Below are positions 21,585 through 33,710 of a stretch of 64,000 nucleotides of DNA, piece after piece. Numbering within the stretch: position 1 is the first letter of the stretch; each line of letters begins with the position of its first letter. The DNA lies in NCBI GenBank assembly GCA_963514095.1, contig OY741285.1, positions 19,133,722 to 19,197,721 of the forward strand. The letters run 5' to 3'. The position numbers were made by a program, and so were the translations under genes. The notes under the pieces are model-generated. The model did no database searches, was not told where the DNA came from, and saw only the letters and a list, made by a program, of their open reading frames with translations. Source of the stretch: Eutrigla gurnardus. Its lineage: Eukaryota; Chordata; Actinopteri; Perciformes; Triglidae.

Positions 21585-23305
21585 GTGAGAGAGATCAAGA
21601 TGCAGACGAGGTGTTGTGGCTTACTGCTGATTACAGTGCGTCCGCACACACGGGAGCTGTGTCGGTGTCGTACTGCGTGTTTTCCCATTTTCCTTGTATT
21701 TGTTGTTCAGTGTTCCTGGCAGGGCGCTCTAAGTGCCGTGATGTTTTCACTGCAAACACTCTCTGCACACATCGTGTATTCCTACCCGAGACCCAGAACC
21801 CGTTCACGGTGCCTCATTGTCCATATTGTGTATGTCTGCTCGTCTCCGTTCTCCCATCTGTATGCTCGAGGTGTTTGGTGTTTCCTTTCAGGCCACCTGT
21901 CTCTTTTGAGACCTCTGCACAGACTTGGTTTGCCTTTTCTTTCCTTTTTGAAGAGATCATGGGTTTGGTCTGCCTCCACCAAGTCTCTTTTTAATTCCGG
22001 GAGACATTGATGTGGTTGATGTGGATGAAATCTCTCCTATGTGCATTACCGCCTGTGATAGACAGGCAAATCTCATTACCATGATGCCTTGAAAACCTCA
22101 ATGACATGTGAACATATGAGGCAAATACAACTCCATATGTGAGTAAGTGGAGACGGATTATATACACTTGAGAAAACGGCACACGCAGGTCACCCACAAC
22201 CTCCCCACTCTCCAAGTCTGGATAGGACTATTATACAGGAATTGAAACTAAGTAGAGCTCAAAAATGATAATGGATTTCCTTTTTTCAATGCTCTTACAA
22301 GACTTGTAAACAGCATCTCCCTCCAGCTTAATTCTCACCCCAACCAGCGGACTGGGAAGTTTATCAAGCGTAGCCTTTTTATTTTCCCTCTATGAAAAAC
22401 CTCCTAGTCACATCACCGGCTGGATAATAGCACAAATGATGAGGGGAAAAAACGTTGTAGGTTATTGATGGTGAGCACAATTTGAATTCGTTAGTCCCAT
22501 TAGTGCAGAACATAGCCTCACCAAAAAAAAAAAGATCACGTTATGTGTTGAAAATGTAATTTGCTCAGTAAACCGTGTAAACAATCCCTTATTTTGAAGA
22601 TAACAGCCATCGAGAGCGGAGGCACGATTGGTCTTGGATGGAGGCTGCCGGATCTCGTTAAGTCAACTGTGAAGTGAGAACCTTCCCGATAAGGATGAAT
22701 GATGTCAGCGTATTAGCCTGTAGATGGTGCGCAGGCAGCCTGCGGCCGTTCATTATTACCACTCGGAACCGGCTTTTCCTTTCTGCTAATGTTCTTCCGC
22801 TTACAAAAACGAATTGTTCCAAACTATGAGGGGCAAATATTCATTTAGTGTGGAAAGACACCAAAACACTGATGCGGCACTTGCATCAGCAGATATAAAC
22901 CATTAAGCTAGTCAAAGAGATGTTCTTCTCCCCTAAGGAGCTAATTGAATTTGTTGCCAGAGGAGCAAATACTTGTCTTAACCATGTGATGGCAACCAGC
23001 AGCAGCTGCCATTAATTAAATTAAGCCTCCAACATTATCGTATCTGTCTGCTTCCCAGAGAAGGTTCGTTATTAAATGGATATCCTGAGAGCGAAGCACA
23101 GCAACCACCTGTACGTGAATCACACTGATGATTTACATCCCCCCTTTGTCCAGTCTTTGGGATCTTTGAAACATTTTCCCCTCTCAACGCTAAAAGCAGG
23201 ATGATGAGTATTGTGTAGGTCATGTAAACTTTTCAATCACAACTTAGGGGAAAAAAGCACTAATCGTACAGCTCCTGCTGTTCCCGCGTGGCATGGTCTA
23301 GTCCA
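21585..23305. other. ttyh2 intron 2, first part, unique-looking
   Basis: Non-coding intron sequence with no repeat ends that I recognise. The open frames at 21465-22010 continue past the exon donor in other frames and are chance readings. Confidence 0.7.
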
Positions 23306-23309
23306 CCAA

Positions 23310-23812
23310 TCTCCACCTATCCATCCACCTATCCATCCATCCATCCATCGTCTACTGCTTATCCTGTATTCAGGGTCACGGGGGGCTGGAGCTGATCCCA
23401 GCTGACATTGGGCGAAGGTGGGGTACACCTGGACAGGTAACCAGTCTATCACAGGGCTGACATGTAGAGACAGACAGGTAACCAGTCTATCACAGGGCCG
23501 ACATGTAGAGACAGACAGGTAACCAGTACAGACAGGTCACCAGTCTATCACAGGGCTGACATGTAGAGACAGACAGGTAACCAGTCTATCACAGGGAGAC
23601 ATGTAGAGACAGACGGGTCCATCCTGCATATCTTTGGACTGTGGGAGGAAGCTGGAGAATCCGGAGAGAACCCACACTCACATGGGGAGAACATGCAAAC
23701 TCCACACAGAAGGAACCCGAACCTGACCCAGGAATCGAACCTGGCACCCTCTCGCTGTGAGGCGACGGGGTGCTACCAACTACACCACTGTGCAGCCCTC
23801 TCCATTACGTGA
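23310..23812 (-). mobile_element. tRNA-headed SINE with expanded internal 41-bp units
   Basis: On the minus strand the element starts with a tRNA-like head near 23812 (B-box-like GGTTCGATTCC at about 23735, reading the complement), continues through the conserved body (GTTTGCATGTTCTCCCC; CTTCCTCCCACAGTCCAAAG) and ends in the tail complementary to CCATCCATCCATCCATCG at 23311-23350. Compared with the intact copy at 37247 the central part is enlarged by a tandem array (23440-23612). SINE RNA would be made by Pol III and mobilised by a partner LINE (known for the class). Confidence 0.8.
23440..23612. repeat. 41-bp minisatellite inside the SINE
   Basis: Unit AGGTAACCAGTCTATCACAG followed by GGCTGACATGTAGAGACAGAC, about four copies with small deletions (for example a partial unit near 23520). 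The same unit is amplified in the SINE at 58495-59125. Confidence 0.9.
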
Positions 23813-23847
23813 TTATTTAATTATTCACACTTGGTTTCGTAAAGCTA

Positions 23848-24316
23848 TGGTCGGGTTTGTCGGCCCGACAAACCCGACGGGACCCGCGGGTTCAGGCCGG
23901 GTTCGGGTCTAAAATATAAGCAAGTGACTCAGGTCGGGTCGGACCTCGGGCTTAATTTTTTCCGCTCAGTGGAAATTTTTTTTATTAATCATCGCTGCTG
24001 TTCACCGTAAAGTCTGGCTGCTGCGTGTAACGTGCATCATGGAGAGGGGCGGGGGCAGACCTGACGCTCCTGCGTGCATGCCTTTAGCCTGGAGAAGTAG
24101 ATGGAGTTGGTGAAAAGTAAACTTGCCGCAGGTGAATTCACCTTCGCCGTCTGCTGGTCATGATAATACGTGTATGAGAAAAAAAAAGGGGGGGGGGGTG
24201 GCCGGGTTCGGGCAGATAATCCATGTTGATGTGTCGGGTTACATCAGGTCCGGGCTTTTAAAGCCACGGGCCGGGTCGGGTCGGGTCGTAATTTTCAGGC
24301 CCGTTGAGAACTCTAG
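23848..24316. mobile_element. GC-rich repeat with GGGTCGGGTCGGG motifs, probable hAT-type MITE
   Basis: Both ends carry runs of CCCGAC/GGGTCGG (about 23850-23960 and 24195-24300). The right end complement reads AGAGTTCTCAACGGGCCTGA, a terminus seen in fish hAT-derived repeats. I could not match TIRs and TSD exactly. Confidence 0.4.
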
Positions 24317-27300
24317 GCACTTGCCTCGCATTAAAACGCTGCACGTCCCAGAATGGAAATACGAGCAGAAACACCAGAAAAGGCTGTGGCAACTTTTCGT
24401 GTAATGACACACATTTGAGAGATTTACTTGAGATGTCGGATGCTCTCGGAAGCCCTCATGAGTTGATTGCCTGGGTGGTGGATTATATTTTAAACCGATC
24501 TGCAATAATTCTGCCCTCCGAAGAAAATCATACCCATCTGTCCGGTTTTCTCATCAGTGTAGCAGTTTAGGCTTCATGTGGGGAACCTCTCCCTATCATG
24601 TAAGATGCTGTAACAAATACCTTGAGTACTATGAAGTATCACGTGCTTATGTGTATATCTCAAGATGTTGGTGTTTCATGTGTTTTGAATAGTAATTCCA
24701 TTAGTGACATGTTTTGGTTTTGGAGTAGATTTAAAGAGCTCACATGCAGGACTTGATGAGTTGTAAGACTTGATATCGGGAGATGACTGGAAGAGGAAGC
24801 CTCCGGTGGGAAATGAACTCCTTCATGTGATTCCTAACTTTCATTCCGTCTGTCTGCTGGATGTGTGGAGCGATCTTCCAGGGTTTTGAGTTGGAAAACG
24901 TGGCTTCATTTTAATCTCTGCGATCCTCTCCTCATCCTCACTGTCCCCTTGACTTCCTGTGTCCTCTTCCTGCTTAACGTCCTCCCGTCCTCTACTTCGG
25001 TCTCCCCTTCCTCCACTATAATTAAGTTTGACAGTGGCTGGAGACCGGCATAGGCTGCCATGTCCGTCCTAATTTACGTGGGTGAAACCGGAACAGATGT
25101 CGCTCAGCTGTGGTCGCAGCGCTGCCGACGGTGTGGAACACATTAGCCGTGTAATTATGCTGAGCTGTAACCGATGAAGCTGCTCATGCTGAGGACATGT
25201 GCAGTGTCATAACAGGACCGATGGGCTGCTTTACTAGAACCAGGCCTGTTAGGATAATTATCTTATCGTACGAAATGTTCCATGACCTCGATCATTTTTA
25301 TGATATTGTCTCATTGTACAATGTGCATGGTCGCTGTCATTTTTGTGTCGAATTATCTGGATATATGGAATATATATGGAAATGACCTCGATAATTGTTA
25401 TCGACTTATCGTACAAAATACAGCGATCATCATTTTTATGTTATCGACTTATTGTACGATAAATGGATGTGGCGTTTCAAATTTTTATTTGATTGACTTA
25501 TTGTATGACATACATGACATTTATTTGCATTTGTTTATTTTTATATATTTGTGATAGGTATCTGTTTCTAGGTGGACAGGAAAGGACCAGGCCTTAAATC
25601 GACTAAACTGGAAGTTCTCTACCTCCTGAAAGTGGAGATGTGCTCATGAAACATTTAGAAAAGAGCTATTGGTATTTTATGTTCTAGGTCTACTGCATAT
25701 TAAGGGGATTGTTTTTGGGTTGCCTTCGCTGAGATTTCAGGAGGGCAGAGAAAAAAAATATAGAAATATGTATTTGTCATCTCAGGAAAGTCTTTCCTGC
25801 CATTTTGGGGCAAAATCTCAAATATTCAAACCTGTCTGAGTCTATTAATAGTCGCCGAGGGCAGTTTTCTGCTGCAGGCGGAAGCGTTTGGTTCCCCTTT
25901 TCTGAATTCCCTTCAATGTTTTATCCACTTTGTCATTTATCAACATGACAGTCGGGGACTTTTGACCAGTCCACGGCATGTCTGCTCTGATCTATGAGAT
26001 ACTTTCTCTTCGAATTAGACTGTAGATATTTAAAGGAGCAGCACTGGAAAGGCACAGACAACGGGTTGCATTCTTTTTCTGTCCACGAGCATCTCCGTCC
26101 TCCCAGTTTCCTCTAGAAAATAATTAGATTCTACCCCTGAAACGGTTCAAAGAAGTCCACGTTTCTCCCATCTACTTTTTACCCGATACTTTTTCTGTGT
26201 TTGGACATACTGAGATGAAAGGAGAGAAACTCCTGCGGTATGTTTTCATCAGTAGATTATTATTCAAATTGGGTGCGTGAGGGAAGGCAAATCTCTTGTG
26301 TGTTTGCTGTGTTTTACCCTGTCTTGCTGTTTGGCCCATTGTCAGGCTCTGTGTCATATCATTGGTTAGAACTGTCTCCCTGCCTACATGTATATTCTTT
26401 ATACACACTGCCTGTTTGTGTCATTTTGGTTTGTCTGTAACTTTCACTCTTTTTCAAACTTTTCTTCATGTCTGCTCCTTAAATGTGCCCCCAGGGTGGG
26501 TGGTTCACCTGCAGGAGGGCAGTTATAGGGGGTTGAAATCATCAGGAGATGAAAAGCTAACAACGCTCACAGAGGTTGCATTGAGTTACATTATGATGCC
26601 TTCAGGCTCTATTCAGTAACAAATAGCATAGGGCGATATTTTTTAACGTTAGCATTTAAATGTTATCTTGTAAAATGAAGATTGTGGCGAGGATGAACCC
26701 GGTTGTTTGAAGTAGATGTTTTCTCATGAATATAAAAATAGATATTTTAGAGGGAATGAATGAGAAAATGTTATTTCTGTATGGAAGAAACACTAAACAT
26801 CACGTCATTGAAGGGGGATGCATTAACTTTAATGAACTGCAGTGTAAACAGGAGCAGGACTGAGGCCCCATCAGAGAGCAGGTGGACTGGAAACAGCACT
26901 GAGTCCTCTTCCAAATGATCGGACAGTGCAAACACAAATAGAACTGAGAACCCTTTTCTGTTGGTTCACTTGTCAGTAGTAGAGTACTATTTGTGAAGCC
27001 CTGTCCTTGTTGCCATAAGTAGGAGATGGCTCCAGTTGTTGCACTCGGCATCAACCACAGCTTTCAGAGTGTTTGGACGTGGCAGGGAGCATCGTTGACC
27101 GTGGGTTTATTGCCTATAGAGTCAAGGGAAGCCACAAGGTAATGAAGACTGTTCTCAAGTCTCAATTACACTCCAGTGTATCGTCCCTCTGGTGCTGACC
27201 TGACCTGCCCATGGCCTTAACCTGGAGCTCCGTGTGTGTGTGTGTATGTGTCGGGGGTGGGGGGGGAATGATGGATGCACAGCCGAGGAGGAGAAGTTGC

Positions 27301-27660
27301 ATGGGTTGAAATGAAAACTGTGAGTTAGCTGGAAGTGGATGTGGCGATTAAGAGATCAGTGGAATCTATATCCACGCTTTATGGTTCATTAGATGGGGAG
27401 GCGACTGTACTTGTCTTGTGGAATTAATGAGGCCATAAAAAAAGGATTTATAATGAATCATCAAATCAAATAGTCATGTGCTACATCTGCTCACCTTTGG
27501 GGAGAGAAATGGATCCCAGTTGAGCAGTATTCTTCTTACCTGTTTTATTAATTTAGTAGTTATTTTATTAATGGGTACAATATACATAGTCAAACTGTAG
27601 ACAGCTATCCAATACAACGACAAACAAATATAAAATTCTGTAAAATTCAAGAGCTCCACA
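24317..27660. other. ttyh2 intron 2, no gene
   Basis: Mostly unique-looking intron DNA. At 25250-25510 there is an AT-rich stretch in which CGATAATT..ATCGACTTATCGTACGA recurs imperfectly, likely a decayed repeat. A short GT/G-rich run lies at 27233-27267. Confidence 0.6.
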
Positions 27661-28079
27661 AACTACATTTACATTTAGGTCATTTAGCAGACGCTTTTGT
27701 CCAAAGCGACTTACAATAAGTACATTTGTCAAAAGAAGGAAACAAAGAAACCACAACGTATCATTGCCGATAAAGTAAGAGCTTTTCTTTTTTGGGTGGG
27801 GGGGGGGGGGGGGGGTGTTAGTGGGTCATGCTATGTAGAGTCGAGGTGAAGTCTGAACAGGTGAGTCTTCAGCCTTTTTCGGAAGATGGCAAATGACTCT
27901 GCTGTCCTGACATTGGTCGGGAGTTCGTTCCACCACTGAGGCGCCAGAGAAGAGTCTGGACTTTGGTGAACGACATTTGTTTGATTTCAACGATGGTGGT
28001 ACCAGCCGGCCAGCTGAAGTAGAGGAGCGAAGTGCTCGCTTCGGGGCATGAGGTTTGACCAGTGTTTGAAGGTAGATGG

Positions 28080-28444
28080 TAGGGTTGTCACGATACTAAA
28101 ATATTCGATACTCGATACCATTTTCGATACCACAAGGATGAAAAAAAGACCCCAAAATTTAAAAGAAATATTTTTATTAACAAAAAAATGCAAAAATAAC
28201 AAGTTTCAGGCCTTTAATCGCTAGCTGCGGCTAATGGCTAATAATAACATGGCAAACATTAATGCGGGCTACCGGCCACGATAACATCAGTAATAAGTTT
28301 GAAATGAAAGACACTAACCTGTCGAAATTCACTGTAAAGGCCAGGGTGTCGGTCCTTAAGATACTTTTGAAAATGAGTATCGTATCCGGATACAACATTT
28401 TAGTATCGATACTTTTTTGAGTTTCGATACTTTTGACAACCCTA
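28080..28444. mobile_element. hAT MITE with exact 8-bp TSD
   Basis: TAGGGTTGTCACGATACT at 28080 and TTTGACAACCCTA ending 28444 form the TIR, flanked by GTAGATGG on both sides (28072-28079, 28445-28452). Subterminal TATCGATACT motifs are typical of this fish MITE. It lies within the L2 coding region. Confidence 0.9.
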
Positions 28445-29338
28445 GTAGATGGGTGCCGTTCCATTGATGGCCCTGAAGGCCAGTGCCATCGTCTTGAATT
28501 GGATGTGTGCTGCAACAGGGAGCCAGTGGAGGTCACGGAGGAGGGGGGTCACATGGGAGAATTTGGGTAGATTGAAGATAAGGCGTGCTGCAGCGTTCTG
28601 GATACGCTGCAATGGTTTAATCGCAGAGGCCTGGAGTCCGGCCAGGAGAGAGTTGCAGTAGTCAAGGCGGGAGATGACCAGTGCTTGGACGAGGAGTTGC
28701 GTTGCATCCTTTGTGAGGAAGGTCCGAATCCTGCGGATATTGTAGAGGGGAAATCTGCAGGATCGGGCCACAGCAGTGATGTTGGGGGTGCAGGATTGTT
28801 GGTCATCGAGGATTACACCCAGGTTCCTCGCAGTTGACGAGGCGAGGGCAGTCTTAACCTGGGATGAAGAGGAGTTCGGTTTTATTCAGGTTAAGCTTGA
28901 GATGATGTGCAGTTGTCCAGACAGAGATGTCAGCCAGACAGTCCGAGATGCGAGTTGCAATGTGAGTGTCAGAGGTTGGGGGAAAAGAGAGGAACAGCTG
29001 GGTGTCATCTGCGTAGCAATGGTAGGAGAATCCATGTGATGTGATAACAGAACCTAGTGATCTGGTGTATAGTGAGAACAGAAGCGGTCCTAATACTGAG
29101 CCTTGAGGGACACCCGTGTCCAGAGAACAGGGTTTGGACATAGAGCCATTCCATGTGACCTGAAAGGAGCGATTTGTCAGGTATGATGTGAACCAGGTTA
29201 GAGCAGAGTCAGTTATGCCAAGTTCTGCCAGAGTGGAGAGGAGGATTTGGTGGTTGACTGTGTCAATGCAGCAGATAGGTCGAGGAGAATGAGAACGGAG
29301 GAGTGGGATGAGGCTCTGGCGTCTCGCAGGGACTAGGT
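28445..29338 (-). pseudogene. L2 reverse transcriptase, C-terminal half
   Basis: In the minus strand: SLDTGVPQGSVLGPLLFSLY, then SYHCYADDTQLFLSF with the catalytic YADD (about 29030-29060), then LKLNLNKTELLFIPG. In another frame follow RLDYCNSLLAGL, LQRIQNAAARLIFNLP and LRDLHWLPVAAHIQFK, the standard C-terminal order for L2-type proteins. The frame changes near 28850 and again at the MITE. Upstream the protein continues across the foldback insertion to 31812 and beyond. Confidence 0.9.
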
Positions 29339-29342
29339 CACT

Positions 29343-31807
29343 GGGTCATTCCGTGTCATTTCATCAAATGCCTCCCACCTGACCATCTCAGAATGTCCTG
29401 AAAAAATTTGAGTACAAAGACACACTTGTTAGTAGGACTAATCCAAAATATTAGGTCTCTACTGTCAACAGTTTTCTCATGAATCGTCATTGAATGAAGG
29501 GTAGTTTAGACGGTTTTTGGCATCATACTCTGAAAAGCCATTTTTAAACGACATTATCTGGAAAACTATCTCACCTGTGGCCTTCAAAATTTCTACAGTG
29601 TATATCTGTTACTAATATCCTCCAGACATGGAATATCAGGGGTGTAGCTCAATGATGAATGATGAACCTATGGTAGGTACTTAAAATGAGGCTTGTTGAA
29701 ATAAAGTAGTACATTTGAAGAGTGGCTGAGCTCCCATTTTTACAGATAAAAGACTTCTATCATTACTGCCTCTATCTCTGGTGTTAGCTTAAACAGTCTA
29801 CAAAATATGGTCTCTCTTAGATTATTAGTTTCACAGATATTAAGGCTCAAAAATGGAAGTTAACACATCTTTGCCCAACTTCAGAGTCATATTCCAAAAA
29901 ACTGACAACACGTATCTGGTCCAAACTTACTTTATTTGAAAGATCATATTCTTGTTAAAATCATATTAAAAAATCAGGAGAGTGTTTTGCCTCATTTTGT
30001 CGCAGTGATTTTTTTAAAATCCTGATATTGGTGGGGGTTTTGTGGCTGGTTTTGGTTCTGCATGTCCTATTAGCCTACCAGTAAACATCACAGGAGGGCA
30101 ATTCAAATGTGTTTTTTTACCATTTACCAAAGACTTACATGTGACTAAATGCTACTGATACATTTAGCCTTACGAAAACATTCAAATGTAGCACAGTTGT
30201 AGAGGCAATAAGTCCTTGAATGTGAGTTGCTGAAAGCAGCTTTTAATGTCTTAAACCATGAACAAACAGCATAATATTGAAGACTGTACATTTTGTCATA
30301 CTGTAAGTATATAAATTACACAACCAAATCAAATAATAATCTTAATTTGAGCATGAGATTTTACATTACAGTACAAAAGTCTCCAAAGTTTGATATTGAA
30401 TAACAGTTTGTCAATTCCTTCGTCACATTCATTAATTTGTCAGTCACTTTACAAATTGTCTAATGTACATCTCTGCTCTGTTGTGCTCATCTTTTTTGAT
30501 GGCATACATGCGCCCAGTTTCTGTAGAGGGAACGTCAAATCTTGCAATTCTATGCTGCAGTGGGACATTGCACATGTCTTCTCTTCTTGGCCAGTAGAAA
30601 CTCTTGGTAGGGTCATGTGGGTGCATGAACTGAACCAGTACATCTTCATCTCCATCTGAAACATCTCTGATACTTCCTATCCACCATTTCTGATCATAAC
30701 TCACATATTGTCTCATAGTGAGCATAGAGACAAACTGCTATTCAATATCAAACTTTGGAGACTTTTCGACTGTAATGTAAAATCTTTATGCTCAAATTAA
30801 GATTATTTGATTTGGTTGTGTAATTTATATACTTAAAGTATGACAAAATGTACAGTCTTCAATATTATGCTGTGTTTGTTCATGGTTTAAGACATTAAAA
30901 GCTGCTTTCACCATGTTTAACTCACATTCAAGGACGTATTGCCTCTGTAACTACAACTGTGCTACATTTTAATGTTTTCGTAAGGCTAAATTTATCAGTA
31001 GCATTTAGTCACATGTAAGTCTTTGGTAAATGGTAAAAAACACATTTGAATTGCCCTGCTGTGATGTTTACTTGTAGGATATTAAGACATGCAGTACCAA
31101 AAACGGACACAAAAACCCCACCAATATTAGGATTTTAAAAAATCACTGCGACAAAATGAGGCAAAACACCCTCCCGATTTTTTAATATGATTTTAACAAG
31201 AATATGATCTTCCAAAAAAAGTAAGTTTGGACCTGATACTTGTCAGTTTTTTGGAATATGACTCTGAAGTTGGGCAAAGATGTGTTTACTTCCATTTTTG
31301 AGCCTTAATATCTGTGAAACTAATAATCTAAGAGAGACCATATTTTGTAGAAGGTTTAAGCCAACACCAGAGATAGAGGCAGAAATGATAGAAGTCTTTT
31401 ATCTACAAAAATGGGAGCTCAGCCACTCTTCAAATGTACTACTTTATTTCAACAAGCCCCTTTTTAAGTACCTACCATACTAGGTTATCATTGAGCTACA
31501 TCCCTGATATTCCATGTCTGGAGGCTATTAGTAACAGATATACTCTGTAAAAAATTTTGAAGGCCACAGGTGAGATAGTTTTCCAGATATTGTTGTTTAA
31601 AAATGGCTTTTCAGAGCATGATGCCAAAAACCGTCTAAACTACCCTTCATTCAATGATGTTTCATGAGAAAACTATTGACAGTAGAGACCTTATATGGAT
31701 TAGTTCTACTAACAAGTGTGTCTTTGTACTTGAATTTTTTCAGGACATTCTGAGATGGTCAGGTGGGAAGATTTTCAGAAATTTGATGAAATGACACGGA
31801 ATGACCC
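29343..31807. mobile_element. 2.5-kb foldback DNA element, GGGTCATTCC family, copy 2
   Basis: Ends GGGTCATTCCGTGTCATTTC (29343) and its complement (to 31807), flanked by an exact CACT on both sides (29339-29342, 31808-31811); removing the element plus one CACT rejoins the L2 sequence. The arms are very long: 29343-30412 (about 1070 bp) pairs with 30729-31807 (about 1079 bp) with scattered substitutions and small indels. The 316-bp loop is almost entirely a minus-strand coding relic (30444-30725). This is a near-complete inverted duplication around a coding fragment. The same TIR and 4-bp TSD length occur at 3220-5611. Confidence 0.9.
30444..30725 (-). pseudogene. C-terminal domain relic in the loop of the foldback element
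   Basis: 93 codons open to a TGA on the minus strand, with an AG acceptor-like site at the loop/arm junction just upstream (GAATAGCAG). The product contains YDQKWWIGSIRDVSD, VLVQFMHPHDPTKSFYWPRR and TETGRMYAIK, and ends YIRQFVK. The W-W-x-G and MHPH..FYWPRRED spacing looks like a small beta-barrel, Tudor/SH3-like chromatin-type fold (inference). I recall related strings at the C-termini of many uncharacterised fish proteins. The upstream part of the gene is missing here; a piece that may precede it is seen at 3720-3842 in copy 1. Function unknown. Confidence 0.55.
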
Positions 31808-31811
31808 CACT

Positions 31812-33260
31812 GTGAAGAGGTCCGTCTCAGTGGAGTGAGCAGTCCTGAATCCTGATTGATTAGGGTCAAGGAGGTTGTTCTGCAAGAGATAGGAAGACAG
31901 TTGGTTGTAGGCGCCACGTTCCAAGGTTTTAGAGAGGAATGAAAGAAGAGATACAGGTCTGTAGCTTTGGATGTCAGTAGCGTCTAGGGTGGGTTTTTTA
32001 AGGAGAGGCTTCACGGTAGCTGTCTTAAAAGCCGCTGGAATGACACCTGAGGTGAGGGAGGAGTTGATCAGGGTGGTGAGGAATGGCAAGATGTCGTGTG
32101 AGATGTCCTGGAGAAGAGGGGAGGGAATCGGGTCAAGGGAGCAGGTGGTGGCACGGTTAGATGTAACAAGTGCGTGAACGTCTTCAGGGGTGAGGGGGCT
32201 AAAGCTGGTAAGACCATCAGAGTTGAGAGTTGGGGGAGATGTTTTCTGGGAGGGAATAGGCGTGAATGAGGAGCTGATGTCATTTACTTTCTTAAGTACA
32301 GTAAAGTAAGTTGCAAAGTCATTGGCAGTAAGGGAGGAAGGGGTAGGAGGAGGGAGGAGAACATGGAGAAGAGTTTCCTGGGGTTGGAGGCAGAAGAGTT
32401 GATCTTTGCCAGGTAGAAGGCAGATTTAGCTGCCGAAACAGTTGAGGTGAAGTCAGAGAGGAGGTGGTGATAGTGAGCAAGGTCCTCGTGCTGGCCCGAT
32501 TTCCATTTTCTCTCTGACGCTCGCAACAATGATCTGTTGGTTCGCAGAGGTTCGGACAGCCAGGGAGGGGAAGGAGATGATCGCGCAGGTCGTGAGATTG
32601 GGGGACAGAGAGTGTCCAAAGAAGAGGAGAGTGAGGACATCAGGATGGAGGAGGCTTCCTCAGTAGGCATTAAGGAGAACTGTTCCGAGGATGGTAGTGA
32701 GGAAATAACAGTTGAGGAGAGAGCGGAGGGAGTGAGAGATTTCAGATTGCGACGGCTGGTGACCGTTCAAGGCGTAGAGGGGAGGGATGTGGTGGGCTTC
32801 ATGGGGAGGGAGAAAGTCACAAAGTGGTGATCGGACACGGTGAGCGGGGTAACAGAGAGTGCCGAGATGCCACAGGATCTTGTGAAGACAAGGTCAAGTT
32901 GGTTCCCGGCCCGGTGAGTTGGTGGAGAGGGGGAGAGTGTAAGGTCAAATGCGGAGAAGAAGTCAATGAATTCAGATGAATGCAGCTTTCCCAGGTGGAT
33001 GTTGAAGTCACCGAGAACGACAAGTAGTGTGCCATCATCAGGGGAGCAGCTCAGGAGGGCATCCATCTTATCTAAAAAGTCACTGAGAGGACCGGGTGGG
33101 CGATAGATCACTATGATGTTGAGCTTGAAAGGAAGGGTGACAGAAACGGCGTGGAATTCAAGTGCAGATCGGGGTAGGTGGTCCAGGGGAAGGACCTGGT
33201 AGGACCATCTGGGTGAGATGAGGAGGCCAGTTCCTCCTCCTCGCCCTGTTCGTCTTGGGG
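31812..33260 (-). pseudogene. L2 endonuclease and N-terminal reverse transcriptase
   Basis: Reading the minus strand from 33260 downward: GLLISPRW, VIYRPPGPLSDFLDKMDAL, the endonuclease motifs GDFNIH (about 33005) and SDHHFVTF (about 32820), a linker with LRASERKWKSG, then the RT start: SSLTSGVIPAAFKTATVKPL, YRPVSLLSFLSKTLE and QSGFRTAHSTETDLF (about 31820). Frameshifts separate endonuclease, linker and RT. The RT is cut by the foldback insertion just after TETDLFTV. Confidence 0.9.
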
Positions 33261-33373
33261 AGTGTGAGAACGAGTAGGCAGTTGAAAGGGCAGCTGGAGT
33301 GGCAGTGTTTTCTGGGGTGATTCAGGTCTCCTTAAGAGCCAGGAAGTGGAGAGTCTGCAGGGAGTTTACAATA

Positions 33374-33710
33374 AGTTTCTGACTTACCAGCAAGAGACAA
33401 AGCAGCTTCCTTCCTTTCTCCAGACAAAATGTGGTTTGAAGGAGTTCCACTGGCAGTCCTTTAAGTTCTGACTGTGACCCCTCCCTCCAATCAAATCTAT
33501 TGACTACAGCTGAGCTGGCTGAAACTAGCTGATTGCTTACCTAGCATAGACAGCTTCACAAGAATTTAAACAACAAGCTATCAACACAAGACTAAATGTT
33601 ACAACTAGCTTTACTCACACAATGCCTAAACCCAAATCTACAATTAGTTTCTGACTTACCAGCAAGAGACAAAGCAGCTTCCTTCCTTTCTCCAGACAAA
33701 ATGTGGTTTG
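33374..33710. repeat. 65-bp direct duplication at the L2 5' side
   Basis: 33374-33438 recurs unchanged, as far as I can see, at 33646-33710 (offset 272 bp). The unit includes AGTTTCTGACTTACCAGCAA; read on the minus strand it holds a donor-like GCTG|GTAAGT. It may be a tandem 5' monomer of the L2 element or a local duplication. Confidence 0.8.

Noticed and set aside
21465..22010. 181-codon frame overlapping the ttyh2 exon
   Set aside because: A different frame from the conserved exon, reading across the splice donor into intron; no family similarity.
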